Assembly: GCA_017937925.1 (NCBI GenBank)
Contig: JAGBCQ010000025.1
Coordinates: forward strand, 1-38,923
Direction of reading: 5' to 3'
Source: Paraprevotella sp.
GTDB taxonomy: Bacteria; Bacteroidota; Bacteroidia; Bacteroidales; Bacteroidaceae
Length of the DNA: 38,923 nt
Under the pieces are notes generated by a model. The model did no database searches, was not told the DNA's origin, and saw nothing but the letters and a program-made list of their open reading frames with translations. Below, piece by piece: positions 17,273-24,631 of the stretch. Position numbers and translations under genes: made by a program. Positions within the stretch are counted from its first letter, which is position 1, and each line of letters starts with the position of its first letter.

Positions 17273-17914
17273 TTAGCGCAAGTCTATAATCTCTGCGTTA
17301 GGAAAGTCCTTGGCGTTGAACTTGAAGTCATCTTCTCCAAAACTTAATCCCGACTTAAAATCATGGATGGAAATACGCGTCCATTTGCCGCTCTGTCGAT
17401 CTGTCATTCGTACACACATCAGACTATAATCTTTTTTGTTAATGTTAAGGATGAGTGTATGTACGTTTTTCTTCTTGCTTTTTGCTGTAAGTGTCACTTC
17501 GTAGCAAGGTTCGCCTCTCAATTCGGTTTCTTTCATCTTGTATTTGTAACCATTCTTGTATAAGTTGACAAATACATAGGGATTCATGTTCTCTTGTTCC
17601 TCCGGTGTTGGTATGCTCACATTCACTTCTTCGTTGGCTTTAATATAGCTCCATTGTGTAGAGCCATCGTACCAACTGATGATGTCGGGAGTTGTCATTT
17701 GGAATTTATTGTTCATGAAACTCATGGTCCCCATGGTGTATCCTTGTGAAACGCCGTCGTTGAAAATTTCTGCTTTAAAGTTCGCTTGTACGCCCTTTTC
17801 GTTTGTGAGCCTTGACGCTGTTGCGTCCAAAACGTCTTTAGCATTGGCATTTTTTTGTGCCATACCGATGCCGAAAGTCAATAATAAAGCGATAATCGTC
17901 GTTATATATCTCAT
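17273..17914 (-). CDS. lolA: LolA-like periplasmic lipoprotein carrier
   Basis: A 213-residue exported protein with a signal peptide (about 1-19, ending GMAQ). A single LolA-fold beta-sandwich follows, with hallmarks such as GVQANFKAEIF, GTMSFMNNKFQMTTPDIISWYDGSTQWSY (residues about 61-89) and the C-terminal FKFNAKDFPNAEIIDLR. LolA carries outer-membrane lipoproteins across the periplasm. It lies 19 bases after ftsK, the same pairing as in Enterobacteria (ftsK-lolA), which supports the call. Bacteroidota members diverge strongly in sequence, so function is inferred from fold and position. Confidence 0.85.
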   Translation of the reverse strand: MRYITTIIALLLTFGIGMAQKNANAKDVLDATASRLTNEKGVQANFKAEIFNDGVSQGYTMGTMSFMNNKFQMTTPDIISWYDGSTQWSYIKANEEVNVSIPTPEEQENMNPYVFVNLYKNGYKYKMKETELRGEPCYEVTLTAKSKKKNVHTLILNINKKDYSLMCVRMTDRQSGKWTRISIHDFKSGLSFGEDDFKFNAKDFPNAEIIDLR

Positions 17915-17933
17915 AGGTTGGTTTGTTACAAGT

Positions 17934-20426
17934 TTAACGAAGGTTGTTCAATCTCATTTCAAGGTCGTTGTCGTCAATGCACAATACTTCGCGCGGTTTA
18001 CTTCCTTGTGCTGCACCAACGATACCGGCTTTCTCAAGTTGGTCCATCAAGCGTCCGGCACGATTGTAACCAATGGCGAACTTTCGTTGAATCATTGAGG
18101 TGGACCCCTGTTGTGTTGCCACAATCAGTCTCGCAGCTTCCTCAAACATCGGGTCGAGGTGGGTCATGTCAACATCACCTGCGCCACCGCCGTCTTCACT
18201 TTCCAGTTCTACTCTTGGCAATTCAAACGGACCTGTATAGCTTTGCTGTTTGGCGATGTATGCTGTGATGCGTTCCACTTCGGGAGTGTCAACAAAAGCA
18301 CATTGTACACGTACCGGTTCGCTACCGCTGAGGAACAACATATCTCCACGTCCGATTAACTGATTGGCTCCCGGTCGGTCAAGGATGGTACGAGAGTCAA
18401 TCATCGAACTTACCTTAAATGCCATACGCGCAGGGAAGTTGGCTTTAATAGTACCTGTAATGATGTTTGTAGTGGGTCGTTGTGTTGCTATAATCATGTG
18501 AATACCAACGGCACGTGCCAATTGGGCGATACGTGCGATAGGCAATTCAATTTCCTTACCTGCCGTCATGATTAAGTCGCCAAACTCGTCAATGATGACT
18601 ACGATGTATGGCATGAATCGATGCCCATTGTTGGGATTTAGCTGACGGTTCTTGAACTTGGCGTTATACTCTTTCAGGTTTCTTGCACGCGCTTTCTTCA
18701 ATAAGTCGTAACGTGTGTCCATTTCGCAGCACAGACTTTTAAGTGTTGCCACAACCTTTTGTACGTCGGTAATGATAGGTTCGTCACCACTATCCGCAAC
18801 TTGTGCAAGGAAATGGTTCTCGATGGGAGAATAAATGCTGAACTCCACTTTCTTGGGGTCCACCATGACCAATTTTAATTCCGCAGGGTGTTTCTTATAT
18901 AATAATGAAGTGATGATGGCATTCAATCCTACGGACTTACCTTGTCCTGTTGCTCCTGCTACCAGCAAGTGTGGCATTTTTGCAAGGTCAACCATAAATA
19001 CCTCATTAGTAATGGTCTTTCCCAGTGCGATAGGAAGTTCATAATCTGTCTCGCTGAATTTCTTACTGTTCAAGATGCTTTCCATTGACACCATGCAAGG
19101 GCGAGCATTAGGTACTTCTATACCAATCGTACCCTTACCCGGAATTGGAGCAATGATACGAATACCGAGAGCGCGCAGACTTAGTGCGATATCGTCTTCC
19201 AAATTCTTGATGCGTGCAATACGCATACCTTTGTCCGGTGTAATTTCGTATAAGGTAATGGTAGGACCGACGGTTGCTGTGATGGAAGAAATTTCTATAC
19301 CGAAGTTTCTAAGAACCTCTACAATGCGGTCCTTATTCTTGTTTTGTTCTTCCATATCAACCGCCACTTCACTATTGTTGTGTTTATCTAACAACTCTAA
19401 TGTCGGGTAGCGATAATTTTCCAAATCCAATTTGGGGTCATAAGGTTCCAGTGCGCCAACGCCATTGGTGCTGGCTACTTCCTCTCCTTCAGTTTTGATA
19501 ATGCTCAAATCTACAGAAGGCGTGTCCTCTTCATCCTTTTCTTGAGCCTCAATTCCCTCGTCGCTTTCTTCGTTCGGCACAATCTCGGCAGTAGTTTCTT
19601 CTCTCTCTGTGTTAGGGATACTAAAGTCTATTGTCGGTGCCGGTGCTTCAATATGTGCCTCTTCAACCGGTGTGATAGGCGTATTCTCTGCGTCCTCACT
19701 TTCTTTGTTTTCCTCAGTTTTTGTCTTTACAGGAATCTTTGACTTGATGTAACCGAAAGGATTTAGGAGTTTTCTGACAATCTGTATGGTTTCACTGCTA
19801 ACGTAAACCAAATAGCAGATGGCAGTAAATGCTAATATAAGGAATGTTCCTATTTTACCTATGCGCAAACTCAACCAAGTGGAAACAAATCTGCCATGGT
19901 CACCTCCCGGATTGATGAAACCCAAACTTTCCACACTGTCAAAAGCGGTTTGCAAGAAGAATGAGCATGCCAATGAAAGCCATATAACGAGGATGATGCA
20001 ATTCAAAATCCATTTCCACATTCTAATTTTGTACGCCCGAGTCAGTTTCATGGCTATGGCAAGCAATAAAACGGGGATGAAGAATGCGGAGAAACCGAAA
20101 CAACGATTGATGAAATAGTTAGCGCATCTTGCTCCTATACAACCTGTCCAATTGGAATATTTCTCAATGACACCTTGTTCCAGCAATACCATATCTTCTT
20201 TGCCGGAAATCAGGAATGAAGTGAACGATATGAATAGTAATAAAGAAATAACTAAAAGTATCAGACCAATGATGAAACGTACAATTTCTTTGTAGTCTCT
20301 CTTTTTGCCATCCGGTTCTGCGGTTGGTTCCGTCCCTTCTTTTTTACTCTTTGTTTTTCTTTTCTTATCCGTTTGAACTTTGTTACCTAATTTTGTGGTT
20401 TCTATGTCTGCTTGATTCTTTTTCAT
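17934..20426 (-). CDS. ftsK: DNA translocase FtsK/SpoIIIE
   Basis: A protein of about 830 residues that pumps chromosome ends through the division septum. Four N-terminal membrane helices (about residues 50-230), an acidic Glu/Asp/Thr/Pro-rich linker (about 235-340), then the motor: Walker A GATGQGKSVG, Walker B VVIIDEFGDL and the arginine-rich IATQRPTTNIITG. The C-terminal winged-helix gamma domain (RKFAIGYNRAGRLMDQLEKAG) should read KOPS-like sites. I start it at the ATG at 20426 (MKKNQAD) and not at 20480, because a TACTTTTG -7 box at 20465-20458 would place the RNA start inside the longer form. It heads ftsK-lolA-trxB. The linker is short compared with E. coli FtsK. Confidence 0.95.
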   Translation of the reverse strand: MKKNQADIETTKLGNKVQTDKKRKTKSKKEGTEPTAEPDGKKRDYKEIVRFIIGLILLVISLLLFISFTSFLISGKEDMVLLEQGVIEKYSNWTGCIGARCANYFINRCFGFSAFFIPVLLLAIAMKLTRAYKIRMWKWILNCIILVIWLSLACSFFLQTAFDSVESLGFINPGGDHGRFVSTWLSLRIGKIGTFLILAFTAICYLVYVSSETIQIVRKLLNPFGYIKSKIPVKTKTEENKESEDAENTPITPVEEAHIEAPAPTIDFSIPNTEREETTAEIVPNEESDEGIEAQEKDEEDTPSVDLSIIKTEGEEVASTNGVGALEPYDPKLDLENYRYPTLELLDKHNNSEVAVDMEEQNKNKDRIVEVLRNFGIEISSITATVGPTITLYEITPDKGMRIARIKNLEDDIALSLRALGIRIIAPIPGKGTIGIEVPNARPCMVSMESILNSKKFSETDYELPIALGKTITNEVFMVDLAKMPHLLVAGATGQGKSVGLNAIITSLLYKKHPAELKLVMVDPKKVEFSIYSPIENHFLAQVADSGDEPIITDVQKVVATLKSLCCEMDTRYDLLKKARARNLKEYNAKFKNRQLNPNNGHRFMPYIVVIIDEFGDLIMTAGKEIELPIARIAQLARAVGIHMIIATQRPTTNIITGTIKANFPARMAFKVSSMIDSRTILDRPGANQLIGRGDMLFLSGSEPVRVQCAFVDTPEVERITAYIAKQQSYTGPFELPRVELESEDGGGAGDVDMTHLDPMFEEAARLIVATQQGSTSMIQRKFAIGYNRAGRLMDQLEKAGIVGAAQGSKPREVLCIDDNDLEMRLNNLR

Positions 20427-20457
20427 TCTTTTTTGATTCGTAGTGTGAAAACGTTTA

Positions 20458-20465
20458 CAAAAGTA
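20458..20465 (-). promoter_or_regulatory. Bacteroidota-type -7 box for ftsK
   Basis: TACTTTTG on the minus strand, 31 bases before the chosen ATG. No good -33 box is seen. It decides between the two possible ftsK starts. Confidence 0.55.
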
Positions 20466-20509
20466 AGCGAAAAACCTCAATTTTTCTATTTTTTTAAGTA
20501 CTTTTTTTG

Positions 20510-20517
20510 TAGCTTTG
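20510..20517 (+). promoter_or_regulatory. Bacteroidota-type -7 box for the DUF5063-exonuclease-rlmI operon
   Basis: TAGCTTTG on the plus strand, 32 bases before the start at 20550. The -33 region is only T-rich. Confidence 0.55.
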
Positions 20518-20549
20518 CGCTTTTTATGAGCAGCAAGTGAATTTAGTAT

Positions 20550-21128
20550 ATGACAGGAGATAAGAAAACGGTGATATATTCGCGCAACACGATTGAATTC
20601 GTGACAGTAGCGACGGAGTTTTGTGCTTACCTTGAGGGAACTGAAGGAAAACTACGCAAGGAATTTGTTGATACTGTGTTGAAACTTCTTCCGCTTTTAT
20701 ATTTGAAGGCATCAATGTTAGAACGCATAGAGAGTGATACCGAATTTTTGCCAGAAGCATTTGTTACAGAGCAGGATTATGAATTTCTGCGATTGACGCT
20801 GTCCGGTGTGATGGCTACCGAAGACGATTATCTTGATTTATGTAATGAGGCCGTTCGTTTTGACGACGAACCAATGGTAAAAAATATTTCCGAAGATTTA
20901 GCGGATATTTATCAAGCGTTGAAAAATTTTGTAGAAACTTATCGGTTGGGACTTGAAGATAATATGTACGAGGCAACAGCCGAGATAGCTCAATCATTTA
21001 GTATGTATTGGGGGCAGACACTAACCAATGCGATGCGAGCTTTGCACCGTGTCAAATATTCGTTCTCGGACGAAGATGACGAGTGTTTCAGTGATGATGA
21101 ATACGGAAGTTATGAGGGAAATCTATAG
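20550..21128 (+). CDS. DUF5063-like cytoplasmic protein
   Basis: A 192-residue acidic, mostly helical protein with no signal peptide or membrane helix. The body reads like the DUF5063 family of Bacteroidota, of unknown function: VATEFCAYLEG near the start, LKLLPLLYLKASML in the middle and AEIAQSFSMYWGQTLTNAMRALH near the end. The tail is very acidic (SDEDDECFSDDEYG). Its 3' end overlaps the start of the exonuclease gene by 17 bases, and the two genes are probably translationally coupled, suggesting a shared nucleic-acid task. That link is inference only. Confidence 0.8.
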   Translation: MTGDKKTVIYSRNTIEFVTVATEFCAYLEGTEGKLRKEFVDTVLKLLPLLYLKASMLERIESDTEFLPEAFVTEQDYEFLRLTLSGVMATEDDYLDLCNEAVRFDDEPMVKNISEDLADIYQALKNFVETYRLGLEDNMYEATAEIAQSFSMYWGQTLTNAMRALHRVKYSFSDEDDECFSDDEYGSYEGNL

Positions 21129-21756
21129 CAATTACGATAAGAAAAAGATAGCCAACCTTCCGCGTGCAGTGTTCGACGGTAGAATTATAGTTATTCAAAC
21201 TGAAAACGAAGCGCAGAAGGCGGTTGATTATTTGTCTTCCTTTTCTCTTGTCGGAATTGATACTGAGACGCGTCCTTCTTTTAAGAAAGGGGTGTCACAC
21301 AAAGTGTCTTTGTTGCAGCTCTCTACGGATGACACTTGTTTCCTGTTCCGATTAAAGCATATTGGCATACCGGAATCCTTAATACGTTTTTTCCAAGATG
21401 AGCGGATTACTAAGATAGGACTTTCCTTACATGACGATTTACTCTCTTTGCGTCGGCGTGGTGAGTTCGAACCACGTTCGTTCTTGGATTTACAACAATA
21501 TGTCAAGGCGTTTGGAATTCAGGATATGAGTTTACAGAAAATTTACGCCAACGTCTTCGGCCAGAAAATATCTAAAGGACAACGACTTTCCAATTGGGAG
21601 GCAGATGTTTTGACAGACGGACAGAAATTGTATGCAGCCACCGATGCTTGGGCTTGTATCAAGCTCTATCGTGAGTTGGAAACATTGAAAAAAACAAATG
21701 AATACCGATTGATAAAGCAGTCGGAAGTGGGCGGCAGCACAGAAATAGAAAAGTAA
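21112..21756 (+). CDS. 3'-5' exonuclease, DEDDy type (RNase D/WRN-like)
   Basis: About 214 residues. Exo I is VGIDTETRPSF with Asp50 and Glu52; Exo II is IGLSLHDDLLSL with the third acidic residue; Exo III is YAATDAWACIKLY, whose Tyr-x3-Asp makes it DEDDy. The fold is that of the WRN/RNase D exonuclease domain, standing alone without a helicase or HRDC domain. The substrate (DNA or structured RNA) is not decided by sequence. I place the start at 21112 (MREIYSN); ATGs at 21094 and 21097 and the open frame back to 21028 lie inside the DUF5063 gene. It lies 7 bases before rlmI. Confidence 0.85.
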   Translation: MREIYSNYDKKKIANLPRAVFDGRIIVIQTENEAQKAVDYLSSFSLVGIDTETRPSFKKGVSHKVSLLQLSTDDTCFLFRLKHIGIPESLIRFFQDERITKIGLSLHDDLLSLRRRGEFEPRSFLDLQQYVKAFGIQDMSLQKIYANVFGQKISKGQRLSNWEADVLTDGQKLYAATDAWACIKLYRELETLKKTNEYRLIKQSEVGGSTEIEK

Positions 21757-21763
21757 CAGTATT

Positions 21764-22948
21764 ATGATGTATAAGAATTTATATTTAAGACGAGGTAAAG
21801 AAGAAAGCCTAAAGCGTTTTCATCCTTGGATATTCTCAGGTGCTATTCATCACATTGAGGGTGAACCGGAGGAAGGCGAAGTGGTAAGAGTACTTACTGC
21901 TGAGGGTAAGTTTATTGCGGTCGGCCATTGGCAGATAGGTTCTATTGCCGTGAGAGTACTCGACTTCGACGATCGCAATATTGATGCAGAGTATTGGGAA
22001 GAACGCATAAAAGTGGCTGTGGAAGCAAGACGTACAATAGGCGTATTAGGACGTGACGACAATGATATGTTCCGATTGGTCCATGGCGAGGGCGATGGAT
22101 TGCCGGGCTTGATTATAGATGTTTATGGCAAGACGGCTGTCATGCAGGCACATAGTGTAGGAATGCACGTGTCACGTTTTGATATAGCGAATGCTGTTGT
22201 TAAGGCAACATCGGGGATGGTGGAGAATGTCTATTATAAGAGCGAAACGACTTTGCCTTATAAAGCCGATTTAGGACAAGAAAATGGTTTTATTGTTGGT
22301 GGCAGCAATGAGAACGTTGCTTTGGAGAACGGATTGAAATTTCACATTGATTGGTTAAAAGGTCAGAAGACCGGCTTTTTTGTCGATCAGCGCGACAACC
22401 GTTCACTGCTTGAACAATACTCAAATGGTCGTTCGGTGTTGAATATGTTTTGTTATACCGGTGGTTTCAGTGTCTATGCCATGCGTGGAGGTGCCAAATT
22501 GGTACATTCGGTCGATAGCTCGGCAAAGGCCATTGATTTGACCAATAATAATATAGCATTGAACTTCCCCGGCGACCAACGTCATGAGGCATACGCAGAA
22601 GATGCGTTCAAGTATTTGGATGCGATGGGAAGCAATTACGATTTGATAATTCTTGACCCGCCGGCATTCGCAAAGCACAAAGACGCATTGCGACAAGCAT
22701 TAAAAGGTTATACACGTTTGAACGCGAAGGCTTTTGAGAAGATTAAGCCGGGCGGTATTCTCTTTACATTCAGTTGCTCACAAGTTGTTACAAAGGACAA
22801 TTTCCGTACTGCCGTTTTCTCGGCAGCGGCACAGAGTGGGCGCAGAGTGCGCATCTTGCATCAGTTGCATCAACCTGCTGATCATCCTATCAATATTTAT
22901 CATCCAGAAGGAGAATATTTGAAAGGTTTAGTGCTCTATGTAGAGTGA
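21764..22948 (+). CDS. rlmI: 23S rRNA m5C methyltransferase RlmI-like (PUA + SAM domain)
   Basis: A 394-residue enzyme with an N-terminal PUA-like RNA-binding domain (about 1-75, with RFHPWIFSGAI), a middle domain and a C-terminal Rossmann methyltransferase. SAM-binding VLNMFCYTGGFSVYA is at 225-239, the catalytic-loop motif ILDPPAFAK at 296-304 and FSCSQVV near 336-342. RlmI methylates cytosine 1962 of 23S rRNA in E. coli; Bacteroidota orthologues are usually assigned to the same group. Length is normal. It is the last gene of the operon that starts at 20550. No hairpin terminator is evident directly after it. Confidence 0.9.
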   Translation: MMYKNLYLRRGKEESLKRFHPWIFSGAIHHIEGEPEEGEVVRVLTAEGKFIAVGHWQIGSIAVRVLDFDDRNIDAEYWEERIKVAVEARRTIGVLGRDDNDMFRLVHGEGDGLPGLIIDVYGKTAVMQAHSVGMHVSRFDIANAVVKATSGMVENVYYKSETTLPYKADLGQENGFIVGGSNENVALENGLKFHIDWLKGQKTGFFVDQRDNRSLLEQYSNGRSVLNMFCYTGGFSVYAMRGGAKLVHSVDSSAKAIDLTNNNIALNFPGDQRHEAYAEDAFKYLDAMGSNYDLIILDPPAFAKHKDALRQALKGYTRLNAKAFEKIKPGGILFTFSCSQVVTKDNFRTAVFSAAAQSGRRVRILHQLHQPADHPINIYHPEGEYLKGLVLYVE

Positions 22949-23005
22949 TTTTTGTTGAGAAAAACGAAAAAATGTTAAAAGTACACTTATTTTTTTGTGA
23001 GAGTA

Positions 23006-23035
23006 TTTGCATATTAAAAAAATCTCGTACCTTTG
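23006..23035 (+). promoter_or_regulatory. Bacteroidota promoter of a candidate small RNA
   Basis: TTTG (23006-23009), an 18-base spacer and TACCTTTG (23028-23035). It is followed within 75 bases by a terminator and by no gene, so it should drive a short RNA. Confidence 0.7.
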
Positions 23036-23040
23036 TAACG

Positions 23041-23110
23041 TGTTTTTCATGGTATTAGATTTAAGGTTAATGAAAGATTGGTTGTCGTGATGACAACCTT
23101 CTTTTTTTTT
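23041..23110 (+). ncRNA. Candidate stand-alone small RNA of about 70 nt
   Basis: The unit runs from the predicted start just after the TACCTTTG box to a terminator hairpin, GGTTGTC (23080-23086) with GACAACC (23092-23098) and loop GTGAT, then nine T residues (23102-23110). AAGGTT at 23063-23068 can pair instead with AACCTT at 23095-23100, giving two exclusive folds. A 13-codon ATG frame (from 23050, ending MKDWLS) runs into the hairpin. The form (alternate-consensus promoter, compact body, terminator) resembles the published Bacteroidales-1 RNA class, but I cannot confirm membership by eye. Confidence 0.6.
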
Positions 23111-23326
23111 GTGCCTGTTTGAACTTGCCTGTTAATTACTTATCAATCTTATTCTTTCCTGATGTTTAGGCGTTGCCTTAAAGTATTCCTTATTTATATA
23201 ATATGCCTATCTTTCTTTTAAGAAATCCCTTTATATATATTAAATAAGGTATTTAGTATTTTATTTAAATTCTCTTCAAACACCATTTTCCCTTTATTAA
23301 AAAAATGATGTTTTGTTCTCACAAAA

Positions 23327-23432
23327 TTATCGTGCTGATACCATCGAAGTGACAGACGTCCGTCATCGTGATGAGAACGGTCCGTCGTCGCGACGGCGGA
23401 CGTCCGATATTTTTGCTCGGAACGCACGATAA
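23327..23432. repeat. 22-bp-periodic GTCCG array (array 2)
   Basis: GTCCG occurs at 23358, 23380 and 23402, exactly 22 bp apart. The second sub-site of the unit, ATCGAAGT, ATCGTGAT and GTCGCGAC, starts at 23343, 23365 and 23387, again 22 bp apart. The segment includes the perfect palindrome CGGACGTCCG (23397-23406). It is framed by a 9-bp perfect inverted repeat, TTATCGTGC (23327-23335) and GCACGATAA (23424-23432). The core is much richer in G+C than its flanks and is not coding. Confidence 0.8.
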
Positions 23433-23512
23433 AAAGATGTAAAGATATTTTTCATTTTTATTACTAAAGTTACAAGAATTAAGGCAATACTTATATTATT
23501 ACTAATTAAAGC

Positions 23513-23542
23513 GGGTTTGCAAACTTTTTGCAAACCCTTTTT
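23513..23542 (+). promoter_or_regulatory. Perfect TTTGCAAA hairpin just upstream of the regulator promoter
   Basis: GGGTTTGCAAA (23513-23523) and TTTGCAAACCC (23527-23537) pair perfectly with a 3-base loop and are followed by five T residues. It could be a terminator of an upstream transcript or an operator. It holds two copies of the palindrome TTTGCAAA and ends where the -33 region of the next promoter begins. Confidence 0.6.
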
Positions 23543-23543
23543 G

Positions 23544-23574
23544 TTGTGCCTTGTCCGTTGATTACCTAAATTTG
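23544..23574 (+). promoter_or_regulatory. Promoter of the membrane-bound regulator gene, giving a nearly leaderless mRNA
   Basis: TTG (23544-23546), a 20-base spacer and TAAATTTG (23567-23574). The ATG is at 23582, so initiation about five bases after the -7 box would leave almost no 5' untranslated region. Confidence 0.65.
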
Positions 23575-23581
23575 TGGCACT

Positions 23582-24631
23582 ATGAAGATGAAAGGATTTA
23601 TTTTATTATGTGCTATAGGAGCACTCTTATGCGGATGTGTGAAGCAGACCGAACGAGCGCCATTCAAGATGCGTGGGGCGTGGATTTTGACACAAGAGTT
23701 ATTACCTACAGGAGAATCTATCGATTATCCCATTGAAGGGCGAACTGAAATGCGCATTTATAGTAGCGACAGTGTGTTTTACTTTTGTGTAATGAAAAGT
23801 ATGAAACCCGAGCAAGAACTCGAGAACATCAAGAACGCAACGGATGTTATTGTCACGCCTGCCGGTCGTGTGGACTTTACATTAGTGGATATGGGACACG
23901 ATGGTAAGGCATATTCTGAGAATGGAAGACCCAAACCGCTCACTGTGCTCAATGATACGACGGTGGTCATACAGTCGATGGGAGTGAAAGGTACATGGAA
24001 ACAAGCGTATGCGATGCCGCAGGCACGAATCGACGAGATAAAGAATATTATAGTAGGAGCAATGGGCAAGGAACGAGCCCAAAACTTTGTGCTTTCATCT
24101 GTTGAATGTCAATTGAAAACTTTCAATCATGTGCTTCTCATTCTAGTCATTATCTTAGTTTTATTCATTGCGCTCATCGGTAATATTATGGTAGGAGTCT
24201 ATCGCAAGAAAGAAAACATTGAAATGCAAATGAAACAGATTAAAGAAGAACGTGAGCAACGTCCACAACCTGTGCGACAAGTCATGCAAGCGGTGGAAGA
24301 GGATTTCTTCTGCTCGGATTACTATAGGGCGCTTTGCAAGAAAGTGGCTTCGGGCGTGATGTTGAGAGAGGACGATTGGAACGAGATAGAAGAACGTTTA
24401 AAGCCCGTTTATCCCGGTTTTAGCAGCCGCCTTTATGGCTTGTGCCGGATGTCCGAATTGGAATACCATGTGTGTCTGCTGATAAAGTTACGCATTGCGC
24501 CGTCGGAAATGGCATCAGTATTGAGTAAGGATGTCAGTACCATCAGTACGGTGCGCAGCCGTCTTTATCACAAAGTGTTCGGGAAGAAGGGCAAATCGAA
24601 GGATTGGGACGACTTTGTCAACTCTTTATGA
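23582..24631 (+). CDS. Membrane-spanning one-component transcription regulator (periplasmic sensor + cytoplasmic LuxR-like HTH)
   Basis: A 349-residue protein. The N-terminus is a lipoprotein-like signal (LLCGC, Cys19) or an uncleaved anchor. Residues 20-180 form a periplasmic domain with a lipocalin-like GAW start (32-34) and the motif YSENGRP (111-117) to KGTW (136-139). One strong membrane helix spans 183-206. A charged coiled coil (208-230), a linker and a C-terminal helix-turn-helix follow: MSELEYHVCLLIKLRIAPSE (290-309), then VSTISTVRSRLYHKVFGKKG (318-337), the GerE/LuxR-like layout of Bacteroidota regulators. Signal and DNA binding thus sit in one chain across the inner membrane. It heads a unit with a secreted paralogue of its sensor domain and an outer-membrane barrel, which it probably controls. 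No named family is recognised; the ligand is unknown. Confidence 0.8.
   Translation: MKMKGFILLCAIGALLCGCVKQTERAPFKMRGAWILTQELLPTGESIDYPIEGRTEMRIYSSDSVFYFCVMKSMKPEQELENIKNATDVIVTPAGRVDFTLVDMGHDGKAYSENGRPKPLTVLNDTTVVIQSMGVKGTWKQAYAMPQARIDEIKNIIVGAMGKERAQNFVLSSVECQLKTFNHVLLILVIILVLFIALIGNIMVGVYRKKENIEMQMKQIKEEREQRPQPVRQVMQAVEEDFFCSDYYRALCKKVASGVMLREDDWNEIEERLKPVYPGFSSRLYGLCRMSELEYHVCLLIKLRIAPSEMASVLSKDVSTISTVRSRLYHKVFGKKGKSKDWDDFVNSL

Larger units (their letters stand above)
22949..23581. other. 633-base gene-free region
   Basis: From left to right it holds an AT-rich stretch (22949-23005), a promoter and candidate small RNA (23006-23110), an AT-rich stretch with no recognisable feature (23111-23326), the 22-bp-periodic array 2 (23327-23432), another AT-rich stretch without a signal (23433-23512), a perfect hairpin with T-run (23513-23542) and the regulator promoter (23544-23574). 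The minus-strand ORF at 23218-23427 has no coding character and runs through the array. Confidence 0.7.

Noticed and set aside
20427-20480. Longer ftsK start at 20480
   Set aside because: The added residues (MRFFAYFCKRF...) overlap a -7 promoter box at 20465-20458, and the ATG at 20426 gives the usual charged N-terminus.
21028-21111. Exonuclease start at 21028
   Set aside because: The extra 28 residues lie in another frame of the DUF5063 gene and show no similarity to the exonuclease fold; ATGs at 21097 and 21112 fit better.
21461-21480. GTTCGAACC, resembling a tRNA T-loop
   Set aside because: It lies inside the exonuclease reading frame and no cloverleaf can be built around it. No other tRNA-like segment was found.
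23218-23427. Minus-strand 69-residue ORF in the 633-base gap
   Set aside because: It runs through the repeat array and AT-rich DNA, has no start signal and no protein-like composition.
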